Part shown: positions 25,410 to 34,475 of the stretch, piece by piece
How the letters are laid out: every line of letters starts with the position of its first letter
How positions within the stretch are numbered: position 1 is the first letter of the stretch
Assembly: GCF_033472595.1 (NCBI RefSeq)
Contig: NZ_CP137642.1
Span: 1,116,001-1,180,000 of the forward strand
Length of the DNA: 64,000 bases
DNA from: Methanoculleus receptaculi
Lineage (GTDB): Archaea; Halobacteriota; Methanomicrobia; Methanomicrobiales; Methanoculleaceae
Reading direction: 5' to 3'
Translations under genes and position numbers: made by a program
The notes under the pieces: generated by a model
What the model was told of the DNA's origin: nothing
Database searches by the model: none
What the model saw: only the letters and a program-made list of their open reading frames with translations

Positions 25410-27406
25410 CTCTTTACCTCCTCTTTGAAGGTCTCGATGGTGCAGGGGGTCATCTCCTCCTGCATCCAGGGCGGCAGTGCGGCGTGAACCCGTGATTCGA
25501 GGAACCGCCTCTCCCCGAGAACCAGCATCCCCCTGTCTTCCGGTGTCCGGAGCACCCGGCCGAGCGCCTGAAGGGCGCGGTTGATCGCCGGGAGGGTGTA
25601 ACTTATGAACTCTCCCTCATCACCAAACTTCATCCTGAAGTAGTCGATCACCATCCTGCGGACACGGTTGAAAGGCGCGAGCGGGAGGCCGATGACGAGG
25701 GCGCCCGCAAGCATCTCGCCACGGTAGTCCAGACCCTCGCTCCACTTGCCGCCGCAGACGGCGAAGATGATCCCAAAGGTGCCGGTGCCGGGGAGGTTCA
25801 TGAACTCCCGGAGCATTGAGGCCGATTCCTGGGCGTTTCTGGACTCGATGTAGATCCTTTTGCTGCGGATCCGGTTTGCGCAGCGTTCAGCAAAGTTGTT
25901 GAGCAGGTCGTAGGAGGGGAAGTAGACCGCCAGGTTTCCAGGAATACGGGCGAACGTGATGATGTAGTCTTCTGTCCGCGCGAGGTTCTGGGTGTTGCGG
26001 CGCATGGAGTAGGCGGTGGTTATGTCCTCTGCGCAGAGGATGCGGCGGTTCTCTGGCGGAAAGGCGTTCGGGAGGGATATCGTTGTGACGGGGAGGTCAC
26101 CGAAGTAGTAGCGGCGGTAACTCTCGATCGGGGAGAGCGTGCCGGAGATGAGGACGCAGCAGGCGTGCGCCCCGGCGATCTCCTGGAGTTTTGTGCCGGG
26201 GTCGATGTTTCGGACTTCAAGCGCTACGCTTCCGTCCTCTCCCTTCCGGTAGACGGTGAGGTAGGCGGGGTCGGATGCGGAACGGAGGATCCGGTAGAAG
26301 AACGCGGTCAGCCGCTCGATCGCGCTCTCCCGGAACTCGCCGGCCTGCATGTTCTTTTCGCGGATCCCCTCGCTGATCTTGAGGAGGTCGTCCACGATCT
26401 CTTCGGTGCTCTGGTAGAGGCTGCCGGTGAGGATCATCCGCTGGAAGATGCCGGGGTCAAACCAGTCCTCCGCCTCGTGGGAGTCCTTGAGCGCTTCCAT
26501 GAACTGGCTGATCCGGGGCAGGATCTGAGCGATGGCATCCGACGGTTTCGACCGCCCCCGGCCGGAGAGTTCGTGGCCGGCCTGCTGGATGTCGCGCTCC
26601 TCGATCGTCACGCTCTCGATGCTCTGGGCGACCTCTCCGCAGTTGTGCGCCTCGTCGATGAGGAGGAGGACGTCTTGCGCCTCGATCCCGAGCGACTGGT
26701 AGATCTGTTCACGGATGGTGTCGTCGAAGAGGTGGTAGAAGTTTAGAAGCACCACGTCGGCGTCCCGGGCAGCGTAGACCATGGTGTCGTAGGGGCAGAC
26801 TTCACCGCAGAACCCTGCAAGGTGCTCTGGCGGGATAAACTCGGTGCTCACCCGTTCGGCCCGGACCCGGAGCGCCCTGGAGGCGACCATCTTGAGCCCG
26901 CCGTCCTCGGGTTCGGTGAACGATTTGCTGTGGATGAAGTAAGGGCATATGAGGGGATGTTCGGGGTCAATCTTGCGGATCTGCTGTCTGATCTGGCGGT
27001 CGTTTGCCGGGACGAGCGAACCTTTCTGCGCCCGTTCCCGCATCAGCGCTGTCGAGAGGGCTTTTACACCTTCACAACGGCGGTATACGTCACCTTCGCC
27101 GCCGAGGGGGCACATGCTGGATTTGCCGATCAGGTAGGCAAACTTGAGGCTGCCGCGTTTCTGCCGGATGAGCTGGAGTTCGCGCATGAATGTTGTGAGT
27201 TGACTGATAGTCCTGACCGCGACGAGCACCTTTCGCCCCCGGCTCTCTGAGAGGAGCGCAGCGACAACGCTCGATTTGCCGCTCCCGGTCGGCGCATCGA
27301 TCATGGCGATGCCGCCGCTGCGTGCGGTTGATGCGACCACCTCGAGCATCTCCCGCTGGTGGGGGCGGTATTCACGGTAGGGGAACCAGTCGTCGAGAGA
27401 GTCCAT
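25397..27406 (-). CDS. XPD/Rad3-type Fe-S DNA helicase
   Basis: A 669-residue superfamily 2 helicase. Walker A is APTGSGKSS, the DEAH box is in LLLIDEAHNCGE, and C-terminal helicase motifs include LVIGLPLAPF and ALQALGRVLRTPEDRG. Four cysteines between motifs I and II (SSMCPLGG, YRRCEGV, LICPYF, GEVCPYD) form the 4Fe-4S site typical of XPD, FancJ and related 5'-3' helicases. It is probably used in repair. It leads an operon with ogt. An AT-rich segment precedes the start at 27406. Confidence 0.93.
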   Translation of the reverse strand: MDSLDDWFPYREYRPHQREMLEVVASTARSGGIAMIDAPTGSGKSSVVAALLSESRGRKVLVAVRTISQLTTFMRELQLIRQKRGSLKFAYLIGKSSMCPLGGEGDVYRRCEGVKALSTALMRERAQKGSLVPANDRQIRQQIRKIDPEHPLICPYFIHSKSFTEPEDGGLKMVASRALRVRAERVSTEFIPPEHLAGFCGEVCPYDTMVYAARDADVVLLNFYHLFDDTIREQIYQSLGIEAQDVLLLIDEAHNCGEVAQSIESVTIEERDIQQAGHELSGRGRSKPSDAIAQILPRISQFMEALKDSHEAEDWFDPGIFQRMILTGSLYQSTEEIVDDLLKISEGIREKNMQAGEFRESAIERLTAFFYRILRSASDPAYLTVYRKGEDGSVALEVRNIDPGTKLQEIAGAHACCVLISGTLSPIESYRRYYFGDLPVTTISLPNAFPPENRRILCAEDITTAYSMRRNTQNLARTEDYIITFARIPGNLAVYFPSYDLLNNFAERCANRIRSKRIYIESRNAQESASMLREFMNLPGTGTFGIIFAVCGGKWSEGLDYRGEMLAGALVIGLPLAPFNRVRRMVIDYFRMKFGDEGEFISYTLPAINRALQALGRVLRTPEDRGMLVLGERRFLESRVHAALPPWMQEEMTPCTIETFKEEVKRWRS

Positions 27407-27586
27407 TGCATTAGAGGTTTGTCGGCTGTATGAATTTAGTTTGGGTGCGCGGGATGAAAGTGAAAATTCAGGTGTGAGGACGCCCGGGCGTGGCTTGGCT
27501 GGGCGGTGAGGGGGAATCTGCGGGAGGAAACCGTATCCGGGACTGACCCGAGATTCTTCAGAAGAATTTTACGAAAAACACCGGCA

Positions 27587-27851
27587 GAACGCCCCTTCCC
27601 CTGTTGCTCGCGTTTCCCGTTGAACGGTATTTATAGATCACCCCCACCTCCCGGCGCTTCCAGCGCCTCCTCCCGCCCCCTCCAGAGGGGGCGGGCAGTG
27701 TGGGGCGATTGGACCGGATACGGTGCCACGAAGCAGGAACGGGATCTCGGTGAGATCGTTCACACCGACGGCTAAGAGAGGGTCTCCCCCCGTGGCAGTG
27801 TGTCTATGGAGAATCGCCCCCCGCGGGGGAGGGGCTGACGGTGAGGGGGCG
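27587..27851. repeat. tandem intergenic repeat, unit 1 (265 bp)
   Basis: The first 122 bases (27587-27708) are almost identical to 27852-27973. They include a palindromic CGGCGCTTCCAGCGCC and a hairpin of CCGCCCCCTC with GAGGGGGCGG. The rest matches unit 2 and the copy at 41.6 kb more loosely: GGCGATTGGACCGGATACGG, GGAACGGGATCTCGGTGAG, then GGCAGTGTGTCTATGG. Confidence 0.85.
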
Positions 27852-28115
27852 GAACGCCCCTTCCCCTGTCGCTCGCGCTTCCCGTTGAACGGTATTTATA
27901 GATCACCCCCACCTCCCGGCGCTTCCAGCGCCTCCTCCCGCCCCCTCGAGAGGGGGCGGGCAGTGTGGGGCGAGTGACCCGGTGGCCGTGCACGGGGAGC
28001 GGGAACAGGATTCTTCGGGGGGTTTCATCGGGAACCAGGTGAAGGGATGCTCTTCCCTGGCAGTGCGTCGATGGGATATCACCCCCGTGGGGGAGGGGCT
28101 GACGGGGAGGGGATG
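27852..28115. repeat. tandem intergenic repeat, unit 2 (264 bp)
   Basis: Starts GGAACGCCCCTTCCCCTG like unit 1 (27587, shifted by one base at the G run), differs from it at only a few of the first 122 bases, then diverges but keeps the order of short motifs and ends with the GGGGGAGGGGCTGACGG block. A third partial copy begins at 28116 (about 28 bases). Confidence 0.85.
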
Positions 28116-28204
28116 GAACATCCCCTTTCCCTGTCGCTCGCGTCTCACCGAAGACGTCTTTCCATGCGAGCCGTCGACCAACCCCCGCCCCCGCGGGGGA
28201 ACAA

Positions 28205-28214
28205 CCTTTTATGG
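28205..28214 (+). promoter_or_regulatory. possible promoter of the acetyl-CoA synthase operon
   Basis: CCTTTTATGG lies about 35-40 bases before the acsB ATG at 28247 and is the only TATA-like run downstream of the repeats. AAGGAG at 28220 is too far from the ATG to be its ribosome site. Confidence 0.4.
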
Positions 28215-28246
28215 GCGCGTAAGGAGTAACTCATCCTGATGGCACC

Positions 28247-30283
28247 ATGAATGAGATAGAGACGGACTCGCTTGATGCGGCTATAGAACGCGGCCGCACC
28301 AGACTCGATGCACGGATGCAGACCCTCTCCGGCGAACTTGGATACCCGGATACCGCATACGCCCTCCCCGTGACCTATGCCATCACCGGGACTGCCGTTC
28401 GTGATGCCGACGAAGCGCGTGAAGCATACCGGCAGTCCGGCAACAACCTTCTTGTCGCCTGCGAATGCCTGATGGCCGCTGCAGGCGCGGTTGGACCGCC
28501 GTACACGGGTTTCATCCCGGACACGGTTCTCAGGCAGCTCGGCTACACCCTTGTCGACGGGAGCGTCATAGGTCTTGGCCTCATCGTCGGGAAACCTGAG
28601 AGCCCCGATGCAGCCGCCGCCATCTGCCGGGAGATGCAGGAGAAGTACCTCCTCACCTTCCTTGCCGGCGGCGTGGTGGAGGCTCTCTCCGGTGCCGGTG
28701 TCCGGCTGGGACTCGAGTATCGGCTGGTGCCGCTCGGGCCGGAGAGCGCTCGTGGGATCCATTTCGCCGACATCCTTGCCAGGATTGCCATGATGTTTGG
28801 CGGGGTGAAGCCCGGCGATGCCCCGGCCCTCCTCTCTTACGCCGCAGAGAGGGCAAAGGCGTTTGTTGTAGTCTTTCCCGGTCTCACAGATGAGGAGATA
28901 GCGTTTGTCGACTCACTCCGGGTTCTCGGGATGCCTATCCTGACTCTCGACGGCGGTTACCGGGGCGGGGAGTGGATCCCGGTCACCTCCGGTGAAGCCG
29001 TGCAGACCGGCATGGAGCTCCGCGGGATACGGGTCACGGTTACCGCGATCCCGATCCCGATGGCCTGCTCCCCTGCGTTTGAGGGAAAGAGCATCCGCAA
29101 AGAGGAGATGTACGTTGAGTTCGGAGGCGGCCGGACACCTGCTTTCGAACTTCTCCGGACGCGACCGCGCCAGGAGGTCGAGGACGGGAATGTAACCGTC
29201 ATCGGACCGGAGGTTGACGACGTCACGGCAGGCTCCGCCCTCCCGCTTGCGATCCTGGTGGATGTTGCCGGCAAAAGGATGAAGCCCGACTACGAACCCG
29301 TGCTTGAGAGGCGGATCCATACCTTCATCAACTACGGCGAAGGCTCCTGGCACGTCGCCCAGCGCGACCTCGTCTGGGTCAGGCTCTCGAAGGATGCGGT
29401 GGCAAAAGGTGTCAGGATCCGCGACATCGGGACACTGCTTGCCCACAAACTCAAGATGGAGTTCCCGGATCACATCGAAGCGATACAGGTGACGCTTGTA
29501 ACCGAGAGAGCGAAGGTCGAGGAGATGCTCCCGCAGGCGCGTGAGATCTACAGGAGACGCGACGAACGGATTGCCGGCATGAAGGATGACGATGTGGAGG
29601 TCTTCTACTCCTGCACCCTGTGCCAGACGTTTGCTCCAAACCACGTCTGCATCATTACCCCGGAACGCCCGGCGCTATGCGGCGCGATCACATGGCTCGA
29701 TGCCAGGATTGCCCACGAGATCACGCCCTCCGGGGCAAACCAGCCGGTTGAAAAGGGGGGAGCGGTCGACGCTCTCCGCGGCGAGTTTGCAGGTGTGAAC
29801 CGGTTTGTGAAGAAGGCATCTCACGGCGAGACCGACCGGGTCTCGCTCTACAGCATAATAGACTACCCGATGACCGCCTGCGGGTGTTTTGAGTGCATCG
29901 CGGCTATCGTCCCCGAGGTGAACGGCATCCTGATCGTGAACCGTGACCACCCCGGGGAGACGCCGCTCGGTATGACCTTCTCGACCCTTGCCGGGACAAT
30001 CGGCGGCGGTGCGCAGACCCCGGGGTTCCTCGGGATAGCAAAGAACTACATCCTGAGCGAGAGGTTCCTGCAGGCCGAGGGCGGTATCGCGCGGGTGGTC
30101 TGGATGCCGACCTCCTTAAAGGAGGAGCTCGGCGAGCGGCTGCGGGAGAGGCTTGCAGCAGCGGGGATCCCGGAGATGTATGAGAAGATCGCGGACGAGG
30201 TCACGGCGCCGACGATCGAAGACCTGATCGCGTTCCTCGAGCGTGTCGAGCACCCGGCGCTCGCTATGAAACCGCTGATCTGA
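28247..30283 (+). CDS. acsB: acetyl-CoA synthase, bacterial-type full-length
   Basis: A 678-residue enzyme that makes or cleaves acetyl-CoA from a methyl group on a corrinoid protein, CO and CoA. All A-cluster ligands are present: C456, C459, C468 and C478 for the 4Fe-4S cubane, and C545-G546-C547 bridging the two nickel ions. These intervals (3, 9, 10, 67) equal those in the Moorella enzyme. The N-terminal CO-channel domain of bacterial AcsB is also present (ELGYPDTAYALPV, MMFGGVKPGDAP), whereas the usual archaeal CdhC is about 200 residues shorter. It is the first gene of a six-gene operon that lacks CO dehydrogenase. Symbol cdhC is a synonym in archaeal annotation. Confidence 0.95.
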   Translation: MNEIETDSLDAAIERGRTRLDARMQTLSGELGYPDTAYALPVTYAITGTAVRDADEAREAYRQSGNNLLVACECLMAAAGAVGPPYTGFIPDTVLRQLGYTLVDGSVIGLGLIVGKPESPDAAAAICREMQEKYLLTFLAGGVVEALSGAGVRLGLEYRLVPLGPESARGIHFADILARIAMMFGGVKPGDAPALLSYAAERAKAFVVVFPGLTDEEIAFVDSLRVLGMPILTLDGGYRGGEWIPVTSGEAVQTGMELRGIRVTVTAIPIPMACSPAFEGKSIRKEEMYVEFGGGRTPAFELLRTRPRQEVEDGNVTVIGPEVDDVTAGSALPLAILVDVAGKRMKPDYEPVLERRIHTFINYGEGSWHVAQRDLVWVRLSKDAVAKGVRIRDIGTLLAHKLKMEFPDHIEAIQVTLVTERAKVEEMLPQAREIYRRRDERIAGMKDDDVEVFYSCTLCQTFAPNHVCIITPERPALCGAITWLDARIAHEITPSGANQPVEKGGAVDALRGEFAGVNRFVKKASHGETDRVSLYSIIDYPMTACGCFECIAAIVPEVNGILIVNRDHPGETPLGMTFSTLAGTIGGGAQTPGFLGIAKNYILSERFLQAEGGIARVVWMPTSLKEELGERLRERLAAAGIPEMYEKIADEVTAPTIEDLIAFLERVEHPALAMKPLI

Positions 30284-30297
30284 GGAGGGAGTTATCT

Positions 30298-31209
30298 GTG
30301 AGTGAAAACAGTTCTGATAAACCAGCCATCCGGGAGGTGCGCCTCGGCGCAACACGCGCTGAGGGCGGAACCCGGGAGGTATCCTACGTTATAGGCGGCG
30401 AACAGGGTCTGCCGTTCTGCGGCAACGACCCTGGCCGACGCCTTGTGGCACTAGAGATCTGCGACGATCCGGCGATCTGGCCGCCGGTCGTCCGCAACTA
30501 CGTGGGCGACCTTGCAAACAACCCCGAGGATTGGGCAGAGGCAGCGGAGCGCAGATACGGTGCAGACCTTGTGCGGTTGAACTTCACCAGCGCAAAAAAA
30601 CGAGGGTTTGATGCGTTTGCCGAGATCGCCTCGACAACAGAACGCGTGCTTGCGGCAACGACCAGACCCCTGATAATCGAGGGCAGCAACGACCCTCAGG
30701 TTGACAGCGAGGTCTTCCGCCGCTGCGGTGAGGCGGGTGAGGGCGAGCGTCTCCTCCTCGGGACAGCGGAGGCCGACAGATACCGGAGCGTTGCCGCGGC
30801 GGCGCTGGCATACGGGCATCTGGTGATCGCACAGTCGCCCATCGATGTCAACCTGGCAAAACAGCTAAACATCCTTCTCCGGGAGACGGGCGTGCCGGAG
30901 GACCGGATCGTGATCGACCCCTACACAGGGGCGCTCGGCTACGGGTTTGAGTACTCCTACTCGGTGATGGAGCGGATACGTCTTGCCGCGCTCGCCGGCG
31001 ACGGCGACCTGGCGATGCCCATGATCAGCGCTCCCACCGACACCCTCACCATCCGGGAGGTGCGGGAGGCCGTACCGGAGGAGCAGGATGCCATGGCGGT
31101 TGCATGGGAATTCTACACCGCATACTCCGCCTTTGTCGCCGGGGCTTCGATCGTCTCTGTCCGCCATCCGCTGACGGTGGAAAGGCTCAAAAAGGTGCTG
31201 GAGGCCTGA
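30298..31209 (+). CDS. acsD: corrinoid iron-sulfur protein, small (delta) subunit
   Basis: A 303-residue TIM-barrel subunit that forms, with AcsC/CdhE, the corrinoid iron-sulfur protein (CoFeSP) carrying the methyl group to and from acetyl-CoA synthase. Features include REVSYVIGGEQGLPF near the start, VRLNFTSAKKRGFDAFAEIA and RIVIDPYTGALGYGFEYSYS. It is shorter than archaeal CdhD and near the bacterial AcsD length. The GTG at 30298 is preceded by GGAGGG at a good distance. It follows acsB by 14 bases and precedes acsC by 6. Confidence 0.94.
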   Translation: MSENSSDKPAIREVRLGATRAEGGTREVSYVIGGEQGLPFCGNDPGRRLVALEICDDPAIWPPVVRNYVGDLANNPEDWAEAAERRYGADLVRLNFTSAKKRGFDAFAEIASTTERVLAATTRPLIIEGSNDPQVDSEVFRRCGEAGEGERLLLGTAEADRYRSVAAAALAYGHLVIAQSPIDVNLAKQLNILLRETGVPEDRIVIDPYTGALGYGFEYSYSVMERIRLAALAGDGDLAMPMISAPTDTLTIREVREAVPEEQDAMAVAWEFYTAYSAFVAGASIVSVRHPLTVERLKKVLEA

Positions 31210-31215
31210 AAACCG

Positions 31216-32550
31216 ATGGCGATGAAAGCGCTTGATATCTATAAGCACCTGCCGAAGACGAACTGCAAGAAGTGCGGTTACCCGACCTGTCTGGCCTTCG
31301 CCATGAAACTTGCCGTCGGAAAGGCGGATATAGAGGCCTGCCCCGACATAGACCCTGGGGCGAAGGCGCTTCTTGGAGGAGTGACCAGACCGCCGGTGAG
31401 GGCGGTCACGATCGGCGCAGGCGAGCGATCGGTCACGGTCGGCGAGGAGTTTGTCATGTTCCGGCACGAGAAGACCTTCTACCACCCGCCCGGGATCATG
31501 GTGGAGGTCTCCGACACCTGGCCGGATGATGAGGTTCGATCCGTGGTGGCGGAGGTGAGGGAGGCGGTCGTCGAACGTGTGGGTCAGGACCTCGTCCTCA
31601 ACGGTGTGGCGGTGAGAAACGAGAGCGGGGACGCCGATCGGTTCGCAGAGACCGTGTACCTTGCCGGCGGCGGAACCGGTCTTCCGCTCGTGCTGATATC
31701 TGACGACCTTCCAGGTTTTGAGGCGGCCCTTGCGGTAGCAGGACAGTACCGGCCGCTGATCCACGCGGCGACCGCCGATAACTGGGAGCCGCTGGCCGCG
31801 CTTGCTAAACAGTATGGCTCCCCTCTTGTCGTCCGGGCTGGGACGCTGGCCGACCTCGCCGCGCTTGCCGGAAACTGCGCCGGCGCGGGGGTCGCCGACC
31901 TGCTGCTCGACCCCGCACAGGGGTCGCTCCAGGGTTATATCGCCACCGCGACCGCGATCCGGAGGAGCGCCATCGAGCGGACGGAACCCGCGCTCGGCTA
32001 CCCCATCTACCTGGACGCAGGAACATTCAAGGATACCGATGCAGCAGTCGCTGCGGGCATCCTCAAGTATGCGGGGGTCATCGTCACCCCGCGGCTATCC
32101 CGCGCATCGAGGGAGGCGGCGCTCACCCTGCGTCAGAACACCTACACCGACCCGCAGCACCCCATCCAGGTGGCACCCGGGGTCTACCCGGTCAACGATC
32201 CCGGACGGGAGGCGCCCGTCCTCCTCACGGTGAACTTCTCGCTCACCTACTTCACGATCCTTGGCTACCTCGAGGCTTCCCGGATGCCCTGCCACCTCCT
32301 GATCGTGGATACGGAAGGGCTCTCGGTTCTAACATCGGTCGCCGGCGGGAAACTGACGGAGACGATAGTGGCCGATGCTCTCAAGAAGTTCGGCGTCGCC
32401 GACCTGGTTGACCACCGTCTCCTCATAATCCCCGGTTACGCCGCTCCGCTCACCGGGAAGATCGAGGATGCAACCGGCTGGAGGGTGATGGTCGGACCCC
32501 GCGATGCAGCCGATCTCCCTGAATACCTTGAGAAGGAGTGGAAGACCTGA
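31216..32550 (+). CDS. acsC: corrinoid iron-sulfur protein, large (gamma) subunit
   Basis: A 444-residue protein. The N-terminal domain carries one low-potential 4Fe-4S cluster: C17, C20, C25 and C42 in TNCKKCGYPTCLAF ... IEACP. A TIM barrel follows, and the C-terminal B12-binding domain holds the cobamide that is methylated (VADLVDHRLLIIPGYAAPLTGKIEDA). Archaeal synonym is cdhE. ATG 31216 (MAMKAL) or 31222 may be used. Its stop overlaps the start of acsV by one base (TGATG). Confidence 0.95.
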   Translation: MAMKALDIYKHLPKTNCKKCGYPTCLAFAMKLAVGKADIEACPDIDPGAKALLGGVTRPPVRAVTIGAGERSVTVGEEFVMFRHEKTFYHPPGIMVEVSDTWPDDEVRSVVAEVREAVVERVGQDLVLNGVAVRNESGDADRFAETVYLAGGGTGLPLVLISDDLPGFEAALAVAGQYRPLIHAATADNWEPLAALAKQYGSPLVVRAGTLADLAALAGNCAGAGVADLLLDPAQGSLQGYIATATAIRRSAIERTEPALGYPIYLDAGTFKDTDAAVAAGILKYAGVIVTPRLSRASREAALTLRQNTYTDPQHPIQVAPGVYPVNDPGREAPVLLTVNFSLTYFTILGYLEASRMPCHLLIVDTEGLSVLTSVAGGKLTETIVADALKKFGVADLVDHRLLIIPGYAAPLTGKIEDATGWRVMVGPRDAADLPEYLEKEWKT

Positions 32551-34475
32551 TGCCGACGGTGACGTTCCTCCCCGGCTACCGGAAGGTGACCGTTCCCGAG
32601 GGGACGAGCCTTCTTGATGCGGCACGCGCGGCCGGTCTTGCGATGAACGTGGTCTGCGGCGGGCAGGGTAAGTGCGGAAAGTGTCTGGTCTTCATAAAGA
32701 GCGGGAATGTCTCGTTTGAACGCGAAAAATTCCGCAAATTCTTCTCCGACCCAGAGATCGCGCGGGGTGCCTGCCTTGCCTGCCAGGCGACCGTTCTCGG
32801 TGACGTCCTGGTGGATGTCCCGGAAGGATCGCTCATCCAGGAGCAGAAGATCCTGGTGGAGATCCCTGGCAGGGAGGAGATCCCGCTCAACCCTGCCGTC
32901 AGGAAGTATGAGGTCTACCTCAGTCCGCCGTCGCTCGATGACACCACCCCTGACCTCACCAGGCTGCTGGAAGGGGTTGAAGCGGTGGGCGGACCGCCTC
33001 CAAACCGTGTCTACGCGCCGCTTGGTGTCCTCCGCTACCTCCCGCAGGTGCTCCGGCGGAGTGACTGGCACGTGACCGCCACGGTCGCGCTCGTGCCCGG
33101 CGGGTATCGACTGAGCAGTGTGGACAAGGGCGACACCACCGGCCGGGTATACGGCGCGGCGGTCGACCTCGGAACGACGACGGTCGTGGTCTACCTCTGG
33201 AGCCTGGTCGATGGCCAGATCCTCTCCACGGCGTCCAACTACAACCGGCAGATCTCCTGCGGCGAGGATATCCTCTCAAGGGTGAACTTCTCCAGGAAGG
33301 GCGGTCTTGCACGGCTGCAGCACCTCGCAGCGGAGAGCATAAATGAGGCGCTGAAGAGCGCCGCAGATGCCGCCGGGATAGATCTTGAAGAGGTCTTTGA
33401 GGTGATGGTTGCCGGAAACACCGTGATGACACACCTCTTTCTCGGGATCGACCCCGGCTACATGATCGCCGAGCCCTACATACCGGTCGTGCAGCGGATG
33501 CTCTCGACGGCCGCCCGCCGGGTCGGCATCGCGACACATGAGAACACCGGCATCTACACCTTCCCCGCGGTCTCGAACTTCATCGGCGGCGATGTAATCG
33601 CCGATATCCTGGCCACCGGGATGACGGAACGCGAGGAGGTCACCCTCCTGATAGATATAGGCACTAACTTCGAGGCCGTGCTCGGCAACCGTGACTGGAT
33701 GCTCTCCTGCTCGGGTGCTGCCGGCCCCGCCCTCGAGGGTGGAGAGGTGCTGTTTGGTATGCGCGCAAACCCCGGCGCGATCGAGAGCATCCAGATCGAT
33801 CCCGCTACGCTCACACCAACCTACACGACCATCAACAGCATAGCAGCCCCCCGGGGCATCTGCGGTTCGGGCCTCGTCGATCTGGTTGCGGAACTGCTCC
33901 GTGCCTGTGTCATCGACCGAACAGGCGGAATCAACCTTGAGATTGATCACCCCCGGATCCGGAAAGGAAGGTATGCCCCGGAGTTTGTTGTGGCCTGGAA
34001 GGAGGAGACACAGATAGGGAAGGATATCGTCATAACCGAGAACGACATCAAGAACCTCATCATGAGCAAGGCCGCGATCCACGGCGCCTGCATGACGCTG
34101 CTCGATGCGGCGGGGCTGACGGCTCGCGATATCGAGAGGGTCTGCCTCTCGGGGGCGTTCGGGAACTACATCAACAAGGAGAACGCCATCACGATCGGGT
34201 TGATCCCTGATGTGCCCCTCGAGCGTGTGGAGAATATCGGGAACGGTGCGATCACGGGTGCAAACATCGCCCTGGTCAACCGCAAACGGCGTAAGGAACT
34301 CGACGGCCTTGCAAGGAAGATCACATACATCGAACTGAATGCCGACCCCTCCTTCATGGACCGCTACACATCGAGCTGTTTCCTGCCGCACACCGACCTT
34401 TCGCTATTCCCGCGCGTGCAGCAGATGCTTGAGGCGTGCAGGCTGGGGCAGGGGGTGGGCTCACGGCAGGGATGA
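32550..34475 (+). CDS. acsV: ATP-dependent reductive activator of corrinoid proteins
   Basis: A 641-residue protein. An N-terminal 2Fe-2S ferredoxin domain uses C36, C42, C45 and C75 or C78. A long linker and a C-terminal ASKHA ATPase domain follow (VYGAAVDLGTTTVVVYLW, LIDIGTNFEAVLGN, LSGAFGNYINKENAITIG). Proteins of this type (AcsV/RACo) reduce cobalt that has been oxidised to Co(II), returning CoFeSP to the active Co(I) state. They belong to bacterial acs clusters; methanogens more often use RamA-type activators. Start at ATG 32550, overlapping the acsC stop. Confidence 0.9.
   Translation: MPTVTFLPGYRKVTVPEGTSLLDAARAAGLAMNVVCGGQGKCGKCLVFIKSGNVSFEREKFRKFFSDPEIARGACLACQATVLGDVLVDVPEGSLIQEQKILVEIPGREEIPLNPAVRKYEVYLSPPSLDDTTPDLTRLLEGVEAVGGPPPNRVYAPLGVLRYLPQVLRRSDWHVTATVALVPGGYRLSSVDKGDTTGRVYGAAVDLGTTTVVVYLWSLVDGQILSTASNYNRQISCGEDILSRVNFSRKGGLARLQHLAAESINEALKSAADAAGIDLEEVFEVMVAGNTVMTHLFLGIDPGYMIAEPYIPVVQRMLSTAARRVGIATHENTGIYTFPAVSNFIGGDVIADILATGMTEREEVTLLIDIGTNFEAVLGNRDWMLSCSGAAGPALEGGEVLFGMRANPGAIESIQIDPATLTPTYTTINSIAAPRGICGSGLVDLVAELLRACVIDRTGGINLEIDHPRIRKGRYAPEFVVAWKEETQIGKDIVITENDIKNLIMSKAAIHGACMTLLDAAGLTARDIERVCLSGAFGNYINKENAITIGLIPDVPLERVENIGNGAITGANIALVNRKRRKELDGLARKITYIELNADPSFMDRYTSSCFLPHTDLSLFPRVQQMLEACRLGQGVGSRQG

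Larger units (their letters stand above)
27407..28246. other. gene-free repeat region upstream of the acetyl-CoA synthase operon
   Basis: 840 bases with no convincing gene; the small reading frames encode the same low-complexity peptide twice because the DNA is duplicated. It contains two tandem units of 265 and 264 bp plus the start of a third (27587-28143), several strong GC hairpins, and the acsB promoter near 28205. Confidence 0.7.

Noticed and set aside
27506-27977. Two small genes encoding nearly the same peptide
   Set aside because: The peptide identity follows from the duplicated DNA; composition is proline/arginine-rich and both frames lie wholly in the repeat.
28170-28200. A further I-E CRISPR repeat at CCCCCGCGGGGGAAC
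   Set aside because: Only the GC palindrome is shared; the CGGTTxATCC part is missing and there is no 61-base neighbour.
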